Shown: one piece after another, positions 48,765 through 59,618 of the stretch
Layout of the letters: each line of letters begins with the position of its first letter
Position numbering within the stretch: the first letter of the stretch is position 1
Source: Hetaerina americana
Lineage: Eukaryota; Arthropoda; Insecta; Odonata; Calopterygidae
NCBI GenBank assembly: GCA_022747635.1
Contig: JAKTNV010000009.1
Location: 29,949,622-30,013,621, forward strand
DNA length: 64,000 nt
Direction: 5' to 3'
Notes under the pieces: generated by a model
Databases searched by the model: none
What the model was told of the DNA's origin: nothing
The model's input: only the letters and a program-made list of their open reading frames with translations
Program-made: the position numbers and the translations under genes

Positions 48765-51085
48765 TGATAAAAGCCACTATGAGTTCATTCGTCGTATTTC
48801 AAGGACTATATAGGTTGAGCCTTCAAATTTTGCCGAGCTTTGAAAATTATCTATTTTAAACTTTTTGCAGGACGCTTTTTATATGTTCCTTATGTCAATA
48901 CGCAAATTAAAATTGTTTCACCTTGGTTAAAGGTGGCCTCAACTATATAAATCTCGTCCATAAAACGATTAGATATTTTTATATTCGAAAAGGTATCGTT
49001 CTCAAATCACGTGTTTTTATCTCAGGCACGACCTATGTACTCCTTAAAAGTACTTAATATAAAATATAATTAAAGTTCTACATTGTATAAATTTATTCTA
49101 GAACATTTAGATGAATATTTTGGATAAAAATAGGAAATTTCATTTCTTTTAAATTCCAGTTTTTTTCATTTACATTTTTACATGAGGGGGAGAGAAATCC
49201 GTGCGTTTCCATCTGTTTCCACCTCTGCCCACGTCGATAACCCTCTTCCTCCATTTCCCAGTATTCCTTCTCGGATAGAAGCGAAGCGAAAGTTCGGTAG
49301 AAGATGTAACGTACATGTAGGAGTCTCTGAGACGGATATTAGTGCGCCAAAGGAGAGCTCCGCGGAGAGATTCGTCTCTTATGCGGTGTAAATTATTCAC
49401 GTGTCTCCTTTCCGTAATCCAAATACGCTTGACGTTGAACAAACGAAGGCGTGAATTAAATTATCACCCCATTAGGCCTTGCGTATTTTGAGTTCGTCTG
49501 AGCGACGACTCCGTTCAGTTGTTGTATGATAATATTTCATCTTAATCTTCTACTTAATCTCCAAGAGAATTGTTTTCATCAACAAATATGTTGCAGTAAA
49601 CAGAAATTATTACCTAGAGCAACTGGTAACCAGTATTTATGGGATAAGAATCAATGAGTAAAAAACAAAGGCTGGTAGATTCCCAAGAAAAGAAAGTGCT
49701 AAAACTTCAATTTGGAGAGAGGAAAACAGAATGGAAAAAATAATGAACCTATCTGTGAATAGTTTTATATGACAGTAACACTATTAAGAGTTTGCAATGA
49801 TTCAATGAGAATTTACAACAAGGAAGCAGATGAGGCCAGAGACTTCTAATATAATTAAAAAACGTTGATAGGGAACGTAAAACCCTACGTCCCATAAAAC
49901 AGATTTTAAATTTATTTCTTTACATTGCATTTAGGATCCCTGACCGCAACTCCAGCTTCGGTTGCTACGATTCAAATCTACTTTGTACGACTCAGAAATG
50001 TTGTCGTTGAGGCGTGATTGGAGATTGAGAACTTTTGAGATATAAATGCGGATGGAGGAAAGATTGTCGGGAGTAATTTAAAAGACGAAAGGAATATGGA
50101 TAGAAGGTACGCATGTTGAGTACTAGTGTCAATTTGAAGGCTTAATAGATGGGAGAATATAGAGCAGGCGAGAAGGGATAAGGTATAGAGCGCCTGCATT
50201 ATGAACGGCATGAAATGAGGTAGTAAAGAAACCCGGAGCTTTTTTTAGCGTGGGTTGGAAATGACTTCCCCTGGCGTTATTTTGTAGAATTGAATGCAGG
50301 ACAAAATAAAATACACATACCTCTGTAAATTCAACTAATGATAAGTCATTTGTGGAATGTATACAATATTTTCTTTTCCTTGTGTAGTGTAGCGTCTTAC
50401 CACATTGCTAAAATGGTAAGTGCTGTAATAAAATGGTGTAATAATGGAATAGTTGAAAGTGTGAGTCATAATTTCGTCGACTGACTCTTGTAGAGTAGCT
50501 AATTAATGAATTAATTGCTACAAATTAATATGAACATACAGTATTTGATTGCCTACACATTCTGGACGAGAACTGCCCGTTACGCGGTGGAGCGTAAACT
50601 TGAAAATTAGGAACCGGGACCCAGAATTTCCAAATGTGCATCCCATCTGCTGCATCAATGCGTCACCACGTGATTGGCCGTTCCGTTTTACGATTACGAA
50701 ATGAGGAAGAAAACAGACTGACGCCGAATGGAACTATGTTCGTGCGAGGGTAGAAACATGATTTGCGACGAGTTGGGACACAAAAATGCGTCATTCGCTT
50801 TTTACTTCACTCCGTTAAATTCCTTCACCATACCAGAAAATTTACAAAATATTCTGGTTTTTCACATATTCAGACGAATACAATACTACGGTTTTGTCAA
50901 AAAATAACGCCTTGCTGATCTGAAAAATACATTTCTGATGATGTTATAGCCAATGAAGTTAACTTTATTATAAATGTAGAAATTTATTTTTGTTTTTATT
51001 GTCTTAATCTTTCGTACTAACAAACAATTAGTAATTTATTGGTTATTAATCTGTGTTTGCAAATTGTCTATAATGATATTATTTT
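48765..51085. other. No gene seen
   Basis: The sequence is AT-rich with short frames. The frame at 49978-50211 lies in sequence that could be a decayed repeat (a plus-strand reading includes ACIMNGMK), but I cannot name it. Confidence 0.45.
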
Positions 51086-51089
51086 TAGT

Positions 51090-51245
51090 TATTTATTATA
51101 TTTATTATAAAATTTATTATATTTATTGTACTTATTATATTTAATTTATTTATGAAATTTATTATATTTTTTCTATTTATTATATTTATTATTATATTTT
51201 TCTATATATATATTTATTTATTTATCTATTTATTTATTTATTCAT
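51090..51245. repeat. TTTATTATA-type AT-rich simple repeat
   Basis: Irregular tandem copies of ttattatattta give way to TTTA/TCTA tetranucleotides. The block lies just before the LINE endonuclease relic. Confidence 0.8.
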
Positions 51246-51299
51246 TGATCATTTATAAATGCATAACTTATTTATATTATATATAGATACACTGTTATA

Positions 51300-52430
51300 T
51301 ACAGTGGAGGGGACGAGAGCCAGAAAGGGGCAGATTAATACTGATTAAAAAGGTTGGTCGAAGCGTAGTAAACATAGATCATGCGATAGAATATTATTAC
51401 TTGAAGTAAAGCGGAACCAACAAAATTGATCATTATTCAGGCACATGCACATACCCCCAGGCGTTCATAGGGAGGAAGAATTCGATAGGGTAAACGATTA
51501 GATTAAGGATATAATCGCTGGCGTTCCTGGAGTGATATATTTTATAGTAAAAGGAGATTGGAACGCGGTAGTGGATTATTGAAGAGATGTTAGAGAGGTG
51601 GGAACTACGGTTTAGTGCCCATGTGGAGAAATAACAGAGCTCTGCAGGAGGCAGAGGTTAATCATAACAACCAATAGGTATAGGCACCAGAAAAGGCGTA
51701 GGTATGCATGGGAATTGTCAGGTGACTCAGAAAGGTATCAGTTAGATTATGTTTTGGTTAGAAATAAATTTAGGAACAGCGTGATCGATTCGCACAATTT
51801 ACCGGTAGCAGATGCAAACTCGAATCAAAATTTAGTGATCATGATGTGTAACATCCGATTAAAAAAGATAAAACAAGGAAGACGGTTTATGAAATGAGTC
51901 TTAAATGAGTCTAAACGGGTCTACAAAGAAGAAGTATCAGCAGTCTGTCGAAAATATCAAAAATAAGGAGCGATAGATGGGCACTATAGGGGAAAGTGGG
52001 AACATATCAAAGAAGACATATCGAGGGTCGCAAATGAAACGATAGGAATTGTAAATAGGAAAATGACAAGGAGACTATGGATTACGGACTAGATTATTAG
52101 AAAGACAGACGAGAGAAGGAAATGGAAAAATATAAAGACCAAATTAGAGTGAAGGAAGTGTAAAAGGTTTACTAATTAACTGAGGAGCAAAAAAAATATG
52201 GCGGAAGAAGCGCGATGGAACACGCAGTGAATAAATACGGAAAGTTTACAGAGAAAGGTGAAATTGGTGCGTTGTGAAGGAAGGTAAAAGTGCTGGCTGT
52301 AAGTTAAATCAGAAAAGATACAAGATAAGCGGATGGGTATATAGTGGAACTGTACAGAGGAGAAACCAGCGAAGACGTTGAGAGAGAATATGACGTGGAT
52401 GAGGATATCTGAGGTTTAGGATTACTCGAT
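51300..52430 (+). pseudogene. LINE endonuclease domain relic
   Basis: The recognisable parts are GDWNAVV at about 51559-51580, then YAWELSGDSERYQLDYVLV and LPVADANSNQNLVIMM at 51700-51850. These match the GDFN, LDYVL and SDHNLL motifs of apurinic-type LINE endonucleases. The downstream stretch 51890-52400 reads in pieces (KWEHIKEDISRVANETIG, DERRKWKNIKTKLE), as expected for the linker between endonuclease and RT. The second catalytic region has NQN where DHN is expected, and frameshifts are present, so it is inactive. It appears to be the same LINE family as the pieces at 48.3 and 54.6 kb. Confidence 0.8.
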
Positions 52431-52529
52431 GCCGAGATATGAAGGATGTTTTATTTTAAATTTATTTAACGACTTTATTGGGGCGAAATTGAGATTTGAT
52501 AGTCGTAGCAGGAATTATTTTTGGTTCTC

Positions 52530-53560
52530 AAATTAGGTAGATCCCTTGTTTTAATGGGGAGGACGATATATCAATCAATGCCTTTTCAGAAATAATTAGA
52601 ATCGTGAGTCGTTTCAGTCGTTGGAAAGAGCCCCAAACATTATTTGCGACCCGTTTGCGTATCAACGGGACGGCGGCTGAATTTGCGGAAAACCCCTCAT
52701 GTGATTGAATCTTATGAAAATGTTTCAAGGCTCACGATTCACTCCCAAACTTTCCGGAAACTCGCTGAAAATAATGTTTACAGGATGCATGCAAATGCCT
52801 TTAGAATCTGTTTGAGGTTATTCCATACAGATATTTTGGAAGCCTTAAGGATGAAAATTGGACGCTTTGTTCCCGAATGCAATCCGAAGAATACGTTCGA
52901 AGCCGAAGATTTTCCACGGTAAGAGGAAGCAAATATAAGAAGTTACTCGCCATGAATAGAGAGATTAATTAGCCAGCACTTTCCGTCGGAGATTCTTCGA
53001 CTTCTAGCCTGTCTTAACCGAGCTCTGCCCTAGGTACATTGCCCGCATATTCAAATTATTTTTCCCAACCTTCTCCTCAGTATGTTAGCTACAAGCGGTT
53101 GGCATACACCCACATGATTCCACTCTCAGCAATCAATGGCACCTCAGTCATCCTAACGGAAATTATGCCGTGAAGCCCTCCAAGTCCCAAGGTCCCACCC
53201 GGTAGAATCTGACTGTCCTCTGACAACGTTCCCCCATTGACAATCGAGTGTATTTTTACTCTAAGGCCATATGGCTGTTCTACGTAAGACCACATGGCGG
53301 GAAACTGCGGCATCAAGGTGCGAAAGTGCTTCAATTGCGGCGAGGAAGTACATGCCTCTTAGAATTGCCCTTTGTTACGTTGCGGAGTGTGTAATCAAGC
53401 CGGATATTGCCCTAATCGTATCTTGGATAAGAATCAGGGACATTCTTATTCCCGACCCGGCAATCGGGAACAAGTTAATATTCGACATGAAGCCAGAGGA
53501 AGGAATGGCAATTTCCAACTCAATATCTACATCTACATAAACCCGCAAGGGCGTGTGGAG
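52530..53560 (+). pseudogene. Gypsy gag relic
   Basis: Plus-strand pieces follow the intact Gag at 30547-31752 segment by segment. FNGEDDISINAFSEIIRIVS corresponds to its FNGDDDTSISKFLECLEIVS, and RLRINGTAAEFAE to its RLRLSGSAAEYVE. NPKNTFEAEDFPR and EEANIRSY follow in order. The zinc knuckles read CFNCGEEVHAS, a stop, NCPLLRCGVCNQAGYC. Several frameshifts and stops make it a relic of a related, older element. Its pol portion lies at 57150-58940, separated by LINE and Penelope insertions. Confidence 0.85.
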
Positions 53561-54214
53561 GGGGGTGTTCGGTCACCAACCATGCATGCTCAATCATTAC
53601 AGCTCCACACAAATATAAATTCGATCATGCGCTCGAGCGAAATTATTCACAAGAAACAAGTTACTTATATGCAAAAATATTCAATGATAAAATATTTTAA
53701 AATCACGCGGGAATAATAATATGAAAATTCGTATTTTTAAAAGCATTCAGGTTATCAAACAAATTATAGACAATATCAATACTCCTACTCGTGCCTACGA
53801 TCATATCTCTTTTAATCTCTAATTGTACGAGGAAAAAACGGTATTTTAAATACATCCGTTCTTCTATCTGTCGCCCTGATTTTACGTGCGTGATGTGATC
53901 TATCATTGTAAGTCGGGGCCTGTAATACGTCTTTAACATCGGATAAGTGACCTGCCCCAAATCCAGGCAGTAAATGTTACCTTTATTTCAATTTACGGTT
54001 AATTAGTGGCTTCCATCCTAATTCTTCTTATAGTGTCGTGACACTGCTACGTTGTTTATTATAGCTTTTCACAAACATAGCTGCTCTACGTTAAACTCGA
54101 TCTAGGTAGTTCCAAAACTAAGCCTATCTTGTGAGGATTTCATGCACCCACAACGTGCCCAAGGTGGGGCCTTACTAACGTAAAATTTTTTTCATAGGTA
54201 ATCAACAGGTTAAG

Positions 54215-54307
54215 GTAGGTAAAAATCTTTCAGCTTGACCGGGATCCAAACCTGGATCCTTCGATGTCCGGCCGAGTGCTTTAGCCAGTTAAGCTATCGA
54301 GGCGTCC
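54215..54307 (-). mobile_element. tRNA-derived SINE head, minus strand
   Basis: The minus strand reads CCTCGATAGCTTAACTGGC (A-box region) and then GGTTTGGATCCCGG (B-box-like). It faces a second copy at 54352-54430 head-to-head. Confidence 0.65.
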
Positions 54308-54351
54308 TATTTGGGGGCTCTAGTTTCAGAAGTTCATTTCAGAGTTTAAGA

Positions 54352-54540
54352 GAACGCCTCGATAGCTTACCTGGCTAAAGCACTCGGTCGGACATCAAGG
54401 TATCAGGATTCGAATCCCGGTCAATGCGAATGATTTTTACACTCTAAAATTGTTGCATTGAATTGCATATTAGCGGATGACTCCCTTAAAAGTTACTGTT
54501 GCGGCATCTCCCGCAGTTTCTTGGAATTTGTGAAAGGTTA
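54352..54540 (+). mobile_element. tRNA-derived SINE, plus strand
   Basis: The plus strand reads cctcgatagcttacctggc and then aggattcgaatcccgg, a good B box at about 54408-54420. A tail continues to about 54540 and shares ttggaatttgtgaaagg with the 5.3 kb region. The acceptor stem does not close fully, so a functional tRNA gene is unlikely. Confidence 0.65.
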
Positions 54541-54599
54541 AGGTAGGCTTTGGATGGACACAACTAACAAATGCATATCTTGTCTCTCCTAACAAAATA

Positions 54600-55190
54600 C
54601 AACGCAGCCTCCTACTCTACCACAAAGTCTCTCATCATCTCCGTGTAATTCCTTCCTCCCTGCATTCCATCCAGCATCCCTATCTTATTTCTACCCCTTC
54701 CTCTTTTTCCCAACATTCTCCCCAATGTCCCAATGCCAATCATTATGCTTTGCATCCATTTGCTGTGTTTCCTTATAATTTCTCCCAGCAATTCCTTCTG
54801 CTCTATCACAACGCCTAGCGCCAAGTCATTTTTTTTCCTTTCCAACTCCACCCTCTCCATCTTTATCCACACCCACATTTCAAAAGCCTCCAATCTACTC
54901 CTATCATCCTGCTTCAATTATCATGTTTCCACGCCATAAATAACCATCCTCGATATCAAAGTTTTAACTAGCCTTTTCTGAACATTCTAACTCAACGTCC
55001 CTGTCATCAATGACCTCCTCCTTGGGAAAGCTTTTTTCTATAACGCAATTCTTTCTCCTTATGCCTCTCCTTCTTTGACCATTTTGGTCCTAAACACTTC
55101 CGAGGTACGTAAACTGTTCTACCTACTCAAGTTTCTGCCCTCCTATTTTAATATATTCTATTGTTTCAGGCTTCACTTCGTGGAAGTAAT
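54600..55190 (-). pseudogene. LINE RT C-terminal region, left of Penelope insertion
   Basis: The minus strand reads IEYIKIGGQKLE, then VEQFTYLGSV, then in another frame RSRLEAFEMWVWIKMERVEL and KRGRGRNKIG. These are the late-RT landmarks (FKYLGS, RLEAFEMW) of the same LINE class as the endonuclease at 51.3 kb, but on the opposite strand. A 101-codon piece (54917-54612) is still open; elsewhere stops interrupt. Confidence 0.8.
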
Positions 55191-55195
55191 TGATA

Positions 55196-55826
55196 TCCAT
55201 TATTGAAATAGAAAGAAAGACTCGTACTTTTCCACAGATTTTATTATACGGCACGACGCGTTTCACCGACTTGCGGCATCATCAGGTACAAATTTGCAAA
55301 ACAGACAGAGCAAGCATATATACCCTCAGGACAGAGTGGGGGCGGGGAGGGTTGGAAGGATTTGAGGGGGGTGGGGGCTCGCAGGTGCGTTGATGGATTG
55401 TTTTGACCATTTCCAGGCTAATTTCTCGGAGAGGAGTGGGGAGGGGTATGGGAATAATTGCTCATTACAAAGTGTCGTGTTGGGGTTCACCAAGTGCCTT
55501 CTAATCTCTAATTGCTCGAGAGCGTCCATTTTTAATCCTTTTGGGAGTGTGTGTAATATCTCTGGGACAAAGTCACTGCTGTGGTTGAATTCTAGTAAAT
55601 GCTTGGCGAAGAGAGAGTTGTTATTCTGATTTTTGTGACACCTAGCGTGTTCCTTGACTCGTAACTTGATATTCCTGCCGGTCTGACCGACATAAACGCT
55701 GTTGCAATCCTCGCATTTCAGTTTATAAATGCCTGATTTGAGAAGGCTATCCTGGGTGTCTTTTCCATTGGCTAGAAGTTTGGAGAGGGTTATGGGTGAG
55801 TAGAAGGCTGCTTTGAGTGAGGTGGG
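55196..55826 (-). repeat. Left inverted arm of the Penelope-like element
   Basis: It encodes on the minus strand the last 165 or so residues of the element's protein (from PTSLKAAF to PAPTLS), followed by the same tail as the right arm. Confidence 0.9.
55251..55289 (-). ncRNA. Hammerhead-ribozyme-like motif, left arm
   Basis: This is the mirror copy of the motif at 56912-56950 on the opposite strand, part of the inverted arm. Confidence 0.5.
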
Positions 55827-56875
55827 ACAATCAGCATAACAAAAACGTGGGCTATTGGTTTCGTTACGTGGACGATATACTATGCCTATGGACCGGAACC
55901 AACCGACAGTTAGACTCCTTCCTTAATTTCCTAAACACTCTTCATCGGAATATCTCCTTCTCCATGGAAAAAGACGTCAACGGCACCATCAACTTCCTCG
56001 ACTTGACAATCACAATTAGGGATAATAGACACGAATTTGCAATTTATAGGAAACCCACATATACAGACCATATAATTTCTAATGATTCCGCACACCACTT
56101 TTCTCACAAACACGCAGCCCTCCACTCCATGATCCACCGCCTCCTACACATCCCCCTTTCCCCCAAAAACTTCAAAATTGAACTCGTGAATATCACTAAT
56201 ATAGCTACCAACAATGGTTTCAACCCCAAACTAGTTGACACATTACTACGGAAAAAACAAAAAGCAATGGCCATAAAAAGCATTTTCGTATCTCAGCCCG
56301 CAGTATCTAAAGATTTTAAGTGGTGCTCGATCCCGTTTCTGGGAGATCTTTCATATAGGATTTCCAACTGCCTACCCACCTCACTCAAAGCAGCCTTCTA
56401 CTCACCCATAACCCTCTCCAAACTTCTAGCCAATGGAAAAGACACCCAGGATAGCCTTCTCAAATCAGGCATTTATAAACTGAAATGCGAGGATTGCAAC
56501 AGCGTTTATGTCGGTCAGACCGGCAGGAATATCAAGTTACGAGTCAAGGAACACGCTAGGTGTCACAAAAATCAGAATAACAACTCTCTCTTCGCCAAGC
56601 ATTTACTAGAATTCAACCACAGCAGTGACTTTGTCCCAGAGATATTACACACACTCCCAAAAGGATTAAAAATGGACGCTCTCGAGCAATTAGAGATTAG
56701 AAGGCACTTGGTGAACCCCAACACGACACTTTGTAATGAGCAATTATTCCCATACCCCTCCCCACTCCTCTCCGAGAAATTAGCCTGGAAATGGTCAAAA
56801 CAATCCATCAACGCACCTGCGAGCCCCCACCCCCCTCAAATCCTTCCAACCCTCCCCGCCCCCACTCTGTCCTGA
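55817..56875 (+). CDS. Penelope-like RT (partial) with GIY-YIG endonuclease
   Basis: This 352-codon open frame is the C-terminal part of a Penelope-like protein. The RT begins only at the catalytic motif, YWFRYVDDILCLW (Asp 19 and 20). It continues with INFLDLTI and FAIYRKPTYTDHII (residues 58-85), which are typical of this class. Residues 215-250 form the GIY-YIG nuclease: GIYKLKCEDCNSVYVGQTG, with Arg 242 and the Cys224/Cys227 pair plus downstream His, followed by RVKEH. The N-terminal RT motifs are missing, so it cannot act alone. The first ATG (55817) lies in the left arm and is probably fortuitous; real homology starts at about residue 7. The C-terminus is Pro-rich. Confidence 0.88.
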   Translation: MRWDNQHNKNVGYWFRYVDDILCLWTGTNRQLDSFLNFLNTLHRNISFSMEKDVNGTINFLDLTITIRDNRHEFAIYRKPTYTDHIISNDSAHHFSHKHAALHSMIHRLLHIPLSPKNFKIELVNITNIATNNGFNPKLVDTLLRKKQKAMAIKSIFVSQPAVSKDFKWCSIPFLGDLSYRISNCLPTSLKAAFYSPITLSKLLANGKDTQDSLLKSGIYKLKCEDCNSVYVGQTGRNIKLRVKEHARCHKNQNNNSLFAKHLLEFNHSSDFVPEILHTLPKGLKMDALEQLEIRRHLVNPNTTLCNEQLFPYPSPLLSEKLAWKWSKQSINAPASPHPPQILPTLPAPTLS

Positions 56876-57005
56876 GGGTATATATGCTTGCTCTGTCTGT
56901 TTTGCAAATTTGTACCTGATGATGCCGCAAGTCGGTGAAACGCGTCGTGCCGTATAATAAAATCTGTGGAAAAGTACGAGTCTTTCTTTCTATTTCAATA
57001 ATGGA
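56375..57005 (+). repeat. Right inverted arm of the Penelope-like element
   Basis: It contains the GIY-YIG endonuclease coding part, the stop codon at 56873-56875 and a 130-bp tail. It mirrors 55196-55826 without indels. Confidence 0.9.
56912..56950 (+). ncRNA. Hammerhead-ribozyme-like motif, right arm
   Basis: The order is GTAC, CTGATGA, a short GCCG/CGGT stem with a CAAGT loop, GAAAC, GCGTC, GTGC. GTAC and GTGC can pair as stem I, ACGCGT is self-complementary as a very short stem III, and CTGATGA/GAAA/GTC are the conserved core. An extra T before stem II departs from the consensus. Penelope-like elements are known to carry minimal hammerheads with a tiny stem III. Activity is not shown. 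Confidence 0.5.
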
Positions 57006-57125
57006 CTCCTATTTTAACTTTAAACTTAGCCTTTTTATTTTTGGAAAGCCGCATAACTTTTGTTGTATTTATGTTCATTCTTATCCCATATCTATCGCAC
57101 TAAATTTCTAATCCATTCAATAATG
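57006..57125 (-). pseudogene. LINE RT fragment, right of Penelope insertion
   Basis: The minus strand reads CDRYGIRMNINTTKVMRLS and then a KFKVKIG-like end next to the Penelope arm. This is the RT segment that should precede the piece at 54600-55190. The two flanks both carry a KIG coding end, so they may not join seamlessly and could come from two copies. Confidence 0.65.
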
Positions 57126-57149
57126 TTTTAAAGCATTTCATTAATGTAG

Positions 57150-58940
57150 AGGATGCCAAACCAATTTAAAGGGCGTCTTTCCGCGTTCCGCATGCCCTAG
57201 GAGAGATTTTGGATGAAGCAATTGAAGATACGTTGGTGTAAGGTGTAATCTTACAAGTCTTTTGCCTGCGCAAATAATACTAGTAAAAAAGAAACCCGTG
57301 GAAGGTAAACCTTCACAGTACAGGCCATGTATTTTTATGATATACCCCGTAATACTAGAATGTAACAAAGAAGGAAGTGTTTCCATAGCCTAATATGGAT
57401 TTGACATTCGATCAGTTAGGCGGAGGCCAATATTTCACCTCACCGGATTAATACCTTGGATATTGACAGGTGGAAATAAACGAGAAAAGCAGGGAATACA
57501 CCGCCTTTGATACGCCTAGTAGCGATTATTAGGGCAATAGGATGAGTTACGGACTCTTTAACATTCCCTCCACCTTTATGCGTTAAATGAGTTCTGTACT
57601 GGCATGGATCGTTCACAAGAGTTGTATTTTTTACTAAGACGACATGCTTCGGTATGATAAAATGATAGAAGAGCATCTCTCAGGCTTTCGCGAAATATTT
57701 GGCTGACTCCAAAAACCCAATCTTAAATGAAAACTAGAAAAATGCCCTTTCTTTCAAGGTGTAGTCAGATTCTTGGGACACATTATTCCTCCAAACAGCT
57801 TACAGTCAGATTGGAAGATCAATCCAATGAAAAAAATTCCCATCCCTACGAATTTCATGCAGTTGCAGCCCTTCCTTGGATTAATTGGTTTTTATTGTGT
57901 TTATTACATATTTAGTAAAACTTTCAGTCCCACTTACCCGATTTATGAGAAAAAAATAGAATTTTGCTGGCATAAGGAGCAGCAAGAAGCGTTTGGAGTG
58001 TTACGAAATCGTCGTATTGAATACCCGATGTTAAGGTACCCTGATTTCACGAAGCCATTTACCCTTACTACGGGAAGATCACCTAGCGCCCTTGGTGGCA
58101 TTTTGGCACAAAAATTCGAAGATGATGAACACATGGCGACGCGTGCAAGTAAACAGTTAGACAACAAGGAGTATATTCTCTGACAAAACTTAAGTGTTTT
58201 AGTGTCGTAGAGATGATAATAAAAATCGCTGGTTACCTACTTTGATGGTATTTCACATACTTAACCGACCGTAGGCCTCTTCGCTGGTTCCTTCCCCTTT
58301 CGGAGCCCAAACCCCGAATTGCTGGATCAATAATGGAATTAGCCTTATACTCTTTTACTGGTAAGCATCAACCAGGAAAGAATACCGCCCATGCTGACGC
58401 GCCCTTTTGCATTGCCACTCCAACTGTGTCCGCGATCGGTTTGCCCAGTGAGGACAATGATACAGCAGCATGGGATACAGCGAGGAAACAGTTACATTTT
58501 TATTATTACATATTGTATAAATCTCGTCGCAATAAGGTAATTTTCCTGGTAGCAACGGTCACTCTTACAATGCATAAGCATACATACACATGTGGCAGGA
58601 TAGCAGGCATTTAACATGGCAGGATCATTTTACGATGTATCCCAAGGCATTTGCCATTTCCGATCACTTGGGAGAAACCATCGCCCGAGTTTTAGTGGAA
58701 AATGCTATTTGCAAGCATGAAGTGGCAAGATTTTAATTAACTGGCCGTGGATCAAATTTTACCCCCCGACAAATGAGGATTTGCTCCTTGCTGGAAAAAA
58801 TTCCCATCCATAAAAAACTCATATAATACGTTTGCGTTGCATTAGTTTTATCGAATGGGAAAGTTAATACGAAGGACCTTAAAAATTATTTCAACAAAAT
58901 ACTGGGAAATAATGAACGCAACACTCAAACAGAAAATTAT
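57150..58940 (+). pseudogene. pol: Gypsy pol relic (RT to integrase)
   Basis: Plus-strand pieces in changing frames follow the intact Pol in order: FRVPHALGEILDEAIEDTLV; VTKKEVFP; QVEINEKSREYTAFDTP; MSYGLFNIPSTF; then DDMLRYD where YLDDI should be. Next come FFQGVVRFLGHII and FLGLIGFYC, HKEQQEAF and FPDFTKPF-like sequence, and TLTTGRSPSALGGIL, in which the first RNase H Asp is replaced by Gly. Integrase follows: DHFTMYPKAFAISDHLGETI and LTGRGSNF, where Asp is again replaced by Gly. The longest open stretch is 57773-58183. The protease part is missing. It belongs with the gag relic at 52530-53560. Confidence 0.85.
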
Positions 58941-58944
58941 ATTT

Positions 58945-59618
58945 CTAAATCCTTTACATGAATGTTTTTCATAGCGGTTTTTATATTATTGAGTAGCGAA
59001 GTGAATTATAAGTTGCCTGTGGAGTAATGACATCCTTGGACATCGAAGATTACAAAGGGGTGTGCATAGGCAGATTTAACACCCATAATAACTGAGGTTC
59101 GAAGAAATATATGAGTAAATAGTCAATTCTTTTCGATATTTTCTCTAATTTATTTGTTTCTTAATATTCATGAAAAAAACTGGCATGTGCCCTATTAATG
59201 CAAATATTTTATGGGCAGGTCCAGCAAATATTTAGATACCTTAAATATTTACATTAAATTTAAACCATTTCTCAGGAAAAGTAATTGGTAACTATTTTCC
59301 TGCTCCAAGGTAAGTATATTGGCAAGAATGATCAGCTTTCATCAATTACTTGAAGCAACATGGCGATAAAATGTTCACATATTTTAAATATAAGCGTATA
59401 TTTTCAAAATTTGACAGCCACTTACAGAAAAAACTTGTCACCTGCCACAGTTCAAAATGGAGAATAATAGAGAAATTTTGTTACGGATAGAACGTGAGCA
59501 TAGGTATACAAATTATACGTATATAATACAATGGTAGCTACAAGACGTCATATAATATGCCTCTTAAACACCGGTTTATATTTGGTCAACTGCCATGCAT
59601 CATATTTCACAAACCCCA
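58945..59618. other. No gene seen
   Basis: The sequence is AT-rich without recognisable features between the gypsy relic and the foldback repeat. Confidence 0.5.

Larger units (their letters stand above)
55196..57005 (+). mobile_element. Penelope-like element with inverted terminal arms
   Basis: The element is 1,810 bp. Its left 631 bp (55196-55826) are the inverted counterpart of its right 631 bp (56375-57005). Every paired point I checked sums to the same constant (112201), so there are no indels between the arms, and translated frames in the two arms are identical. The unique centre (55827-56374) plus the right arm encode the end of an RT and a GIY-YIG endonuclease. The left arm is a 5'-truncated inverted copy of the same 3' region. 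Penelope-like elements are known to carry such pseudo-LTRs in direct or inverted arrangement. Confidence 0.9.

Noticed and set aside
54352..54425. Possible tRNA gene
   Set aside because: The B box is good but the acceptor stem does not close, and closely related heads recur as SINEs at 5.5 and 54.25 kb.
55390..55629. Two identical 79-codon frames (55390-55629 and 56811-56572)
   Set aside because: They are antisense shadows of the GIY-YIG coding region in the two inverted Penelope arms.
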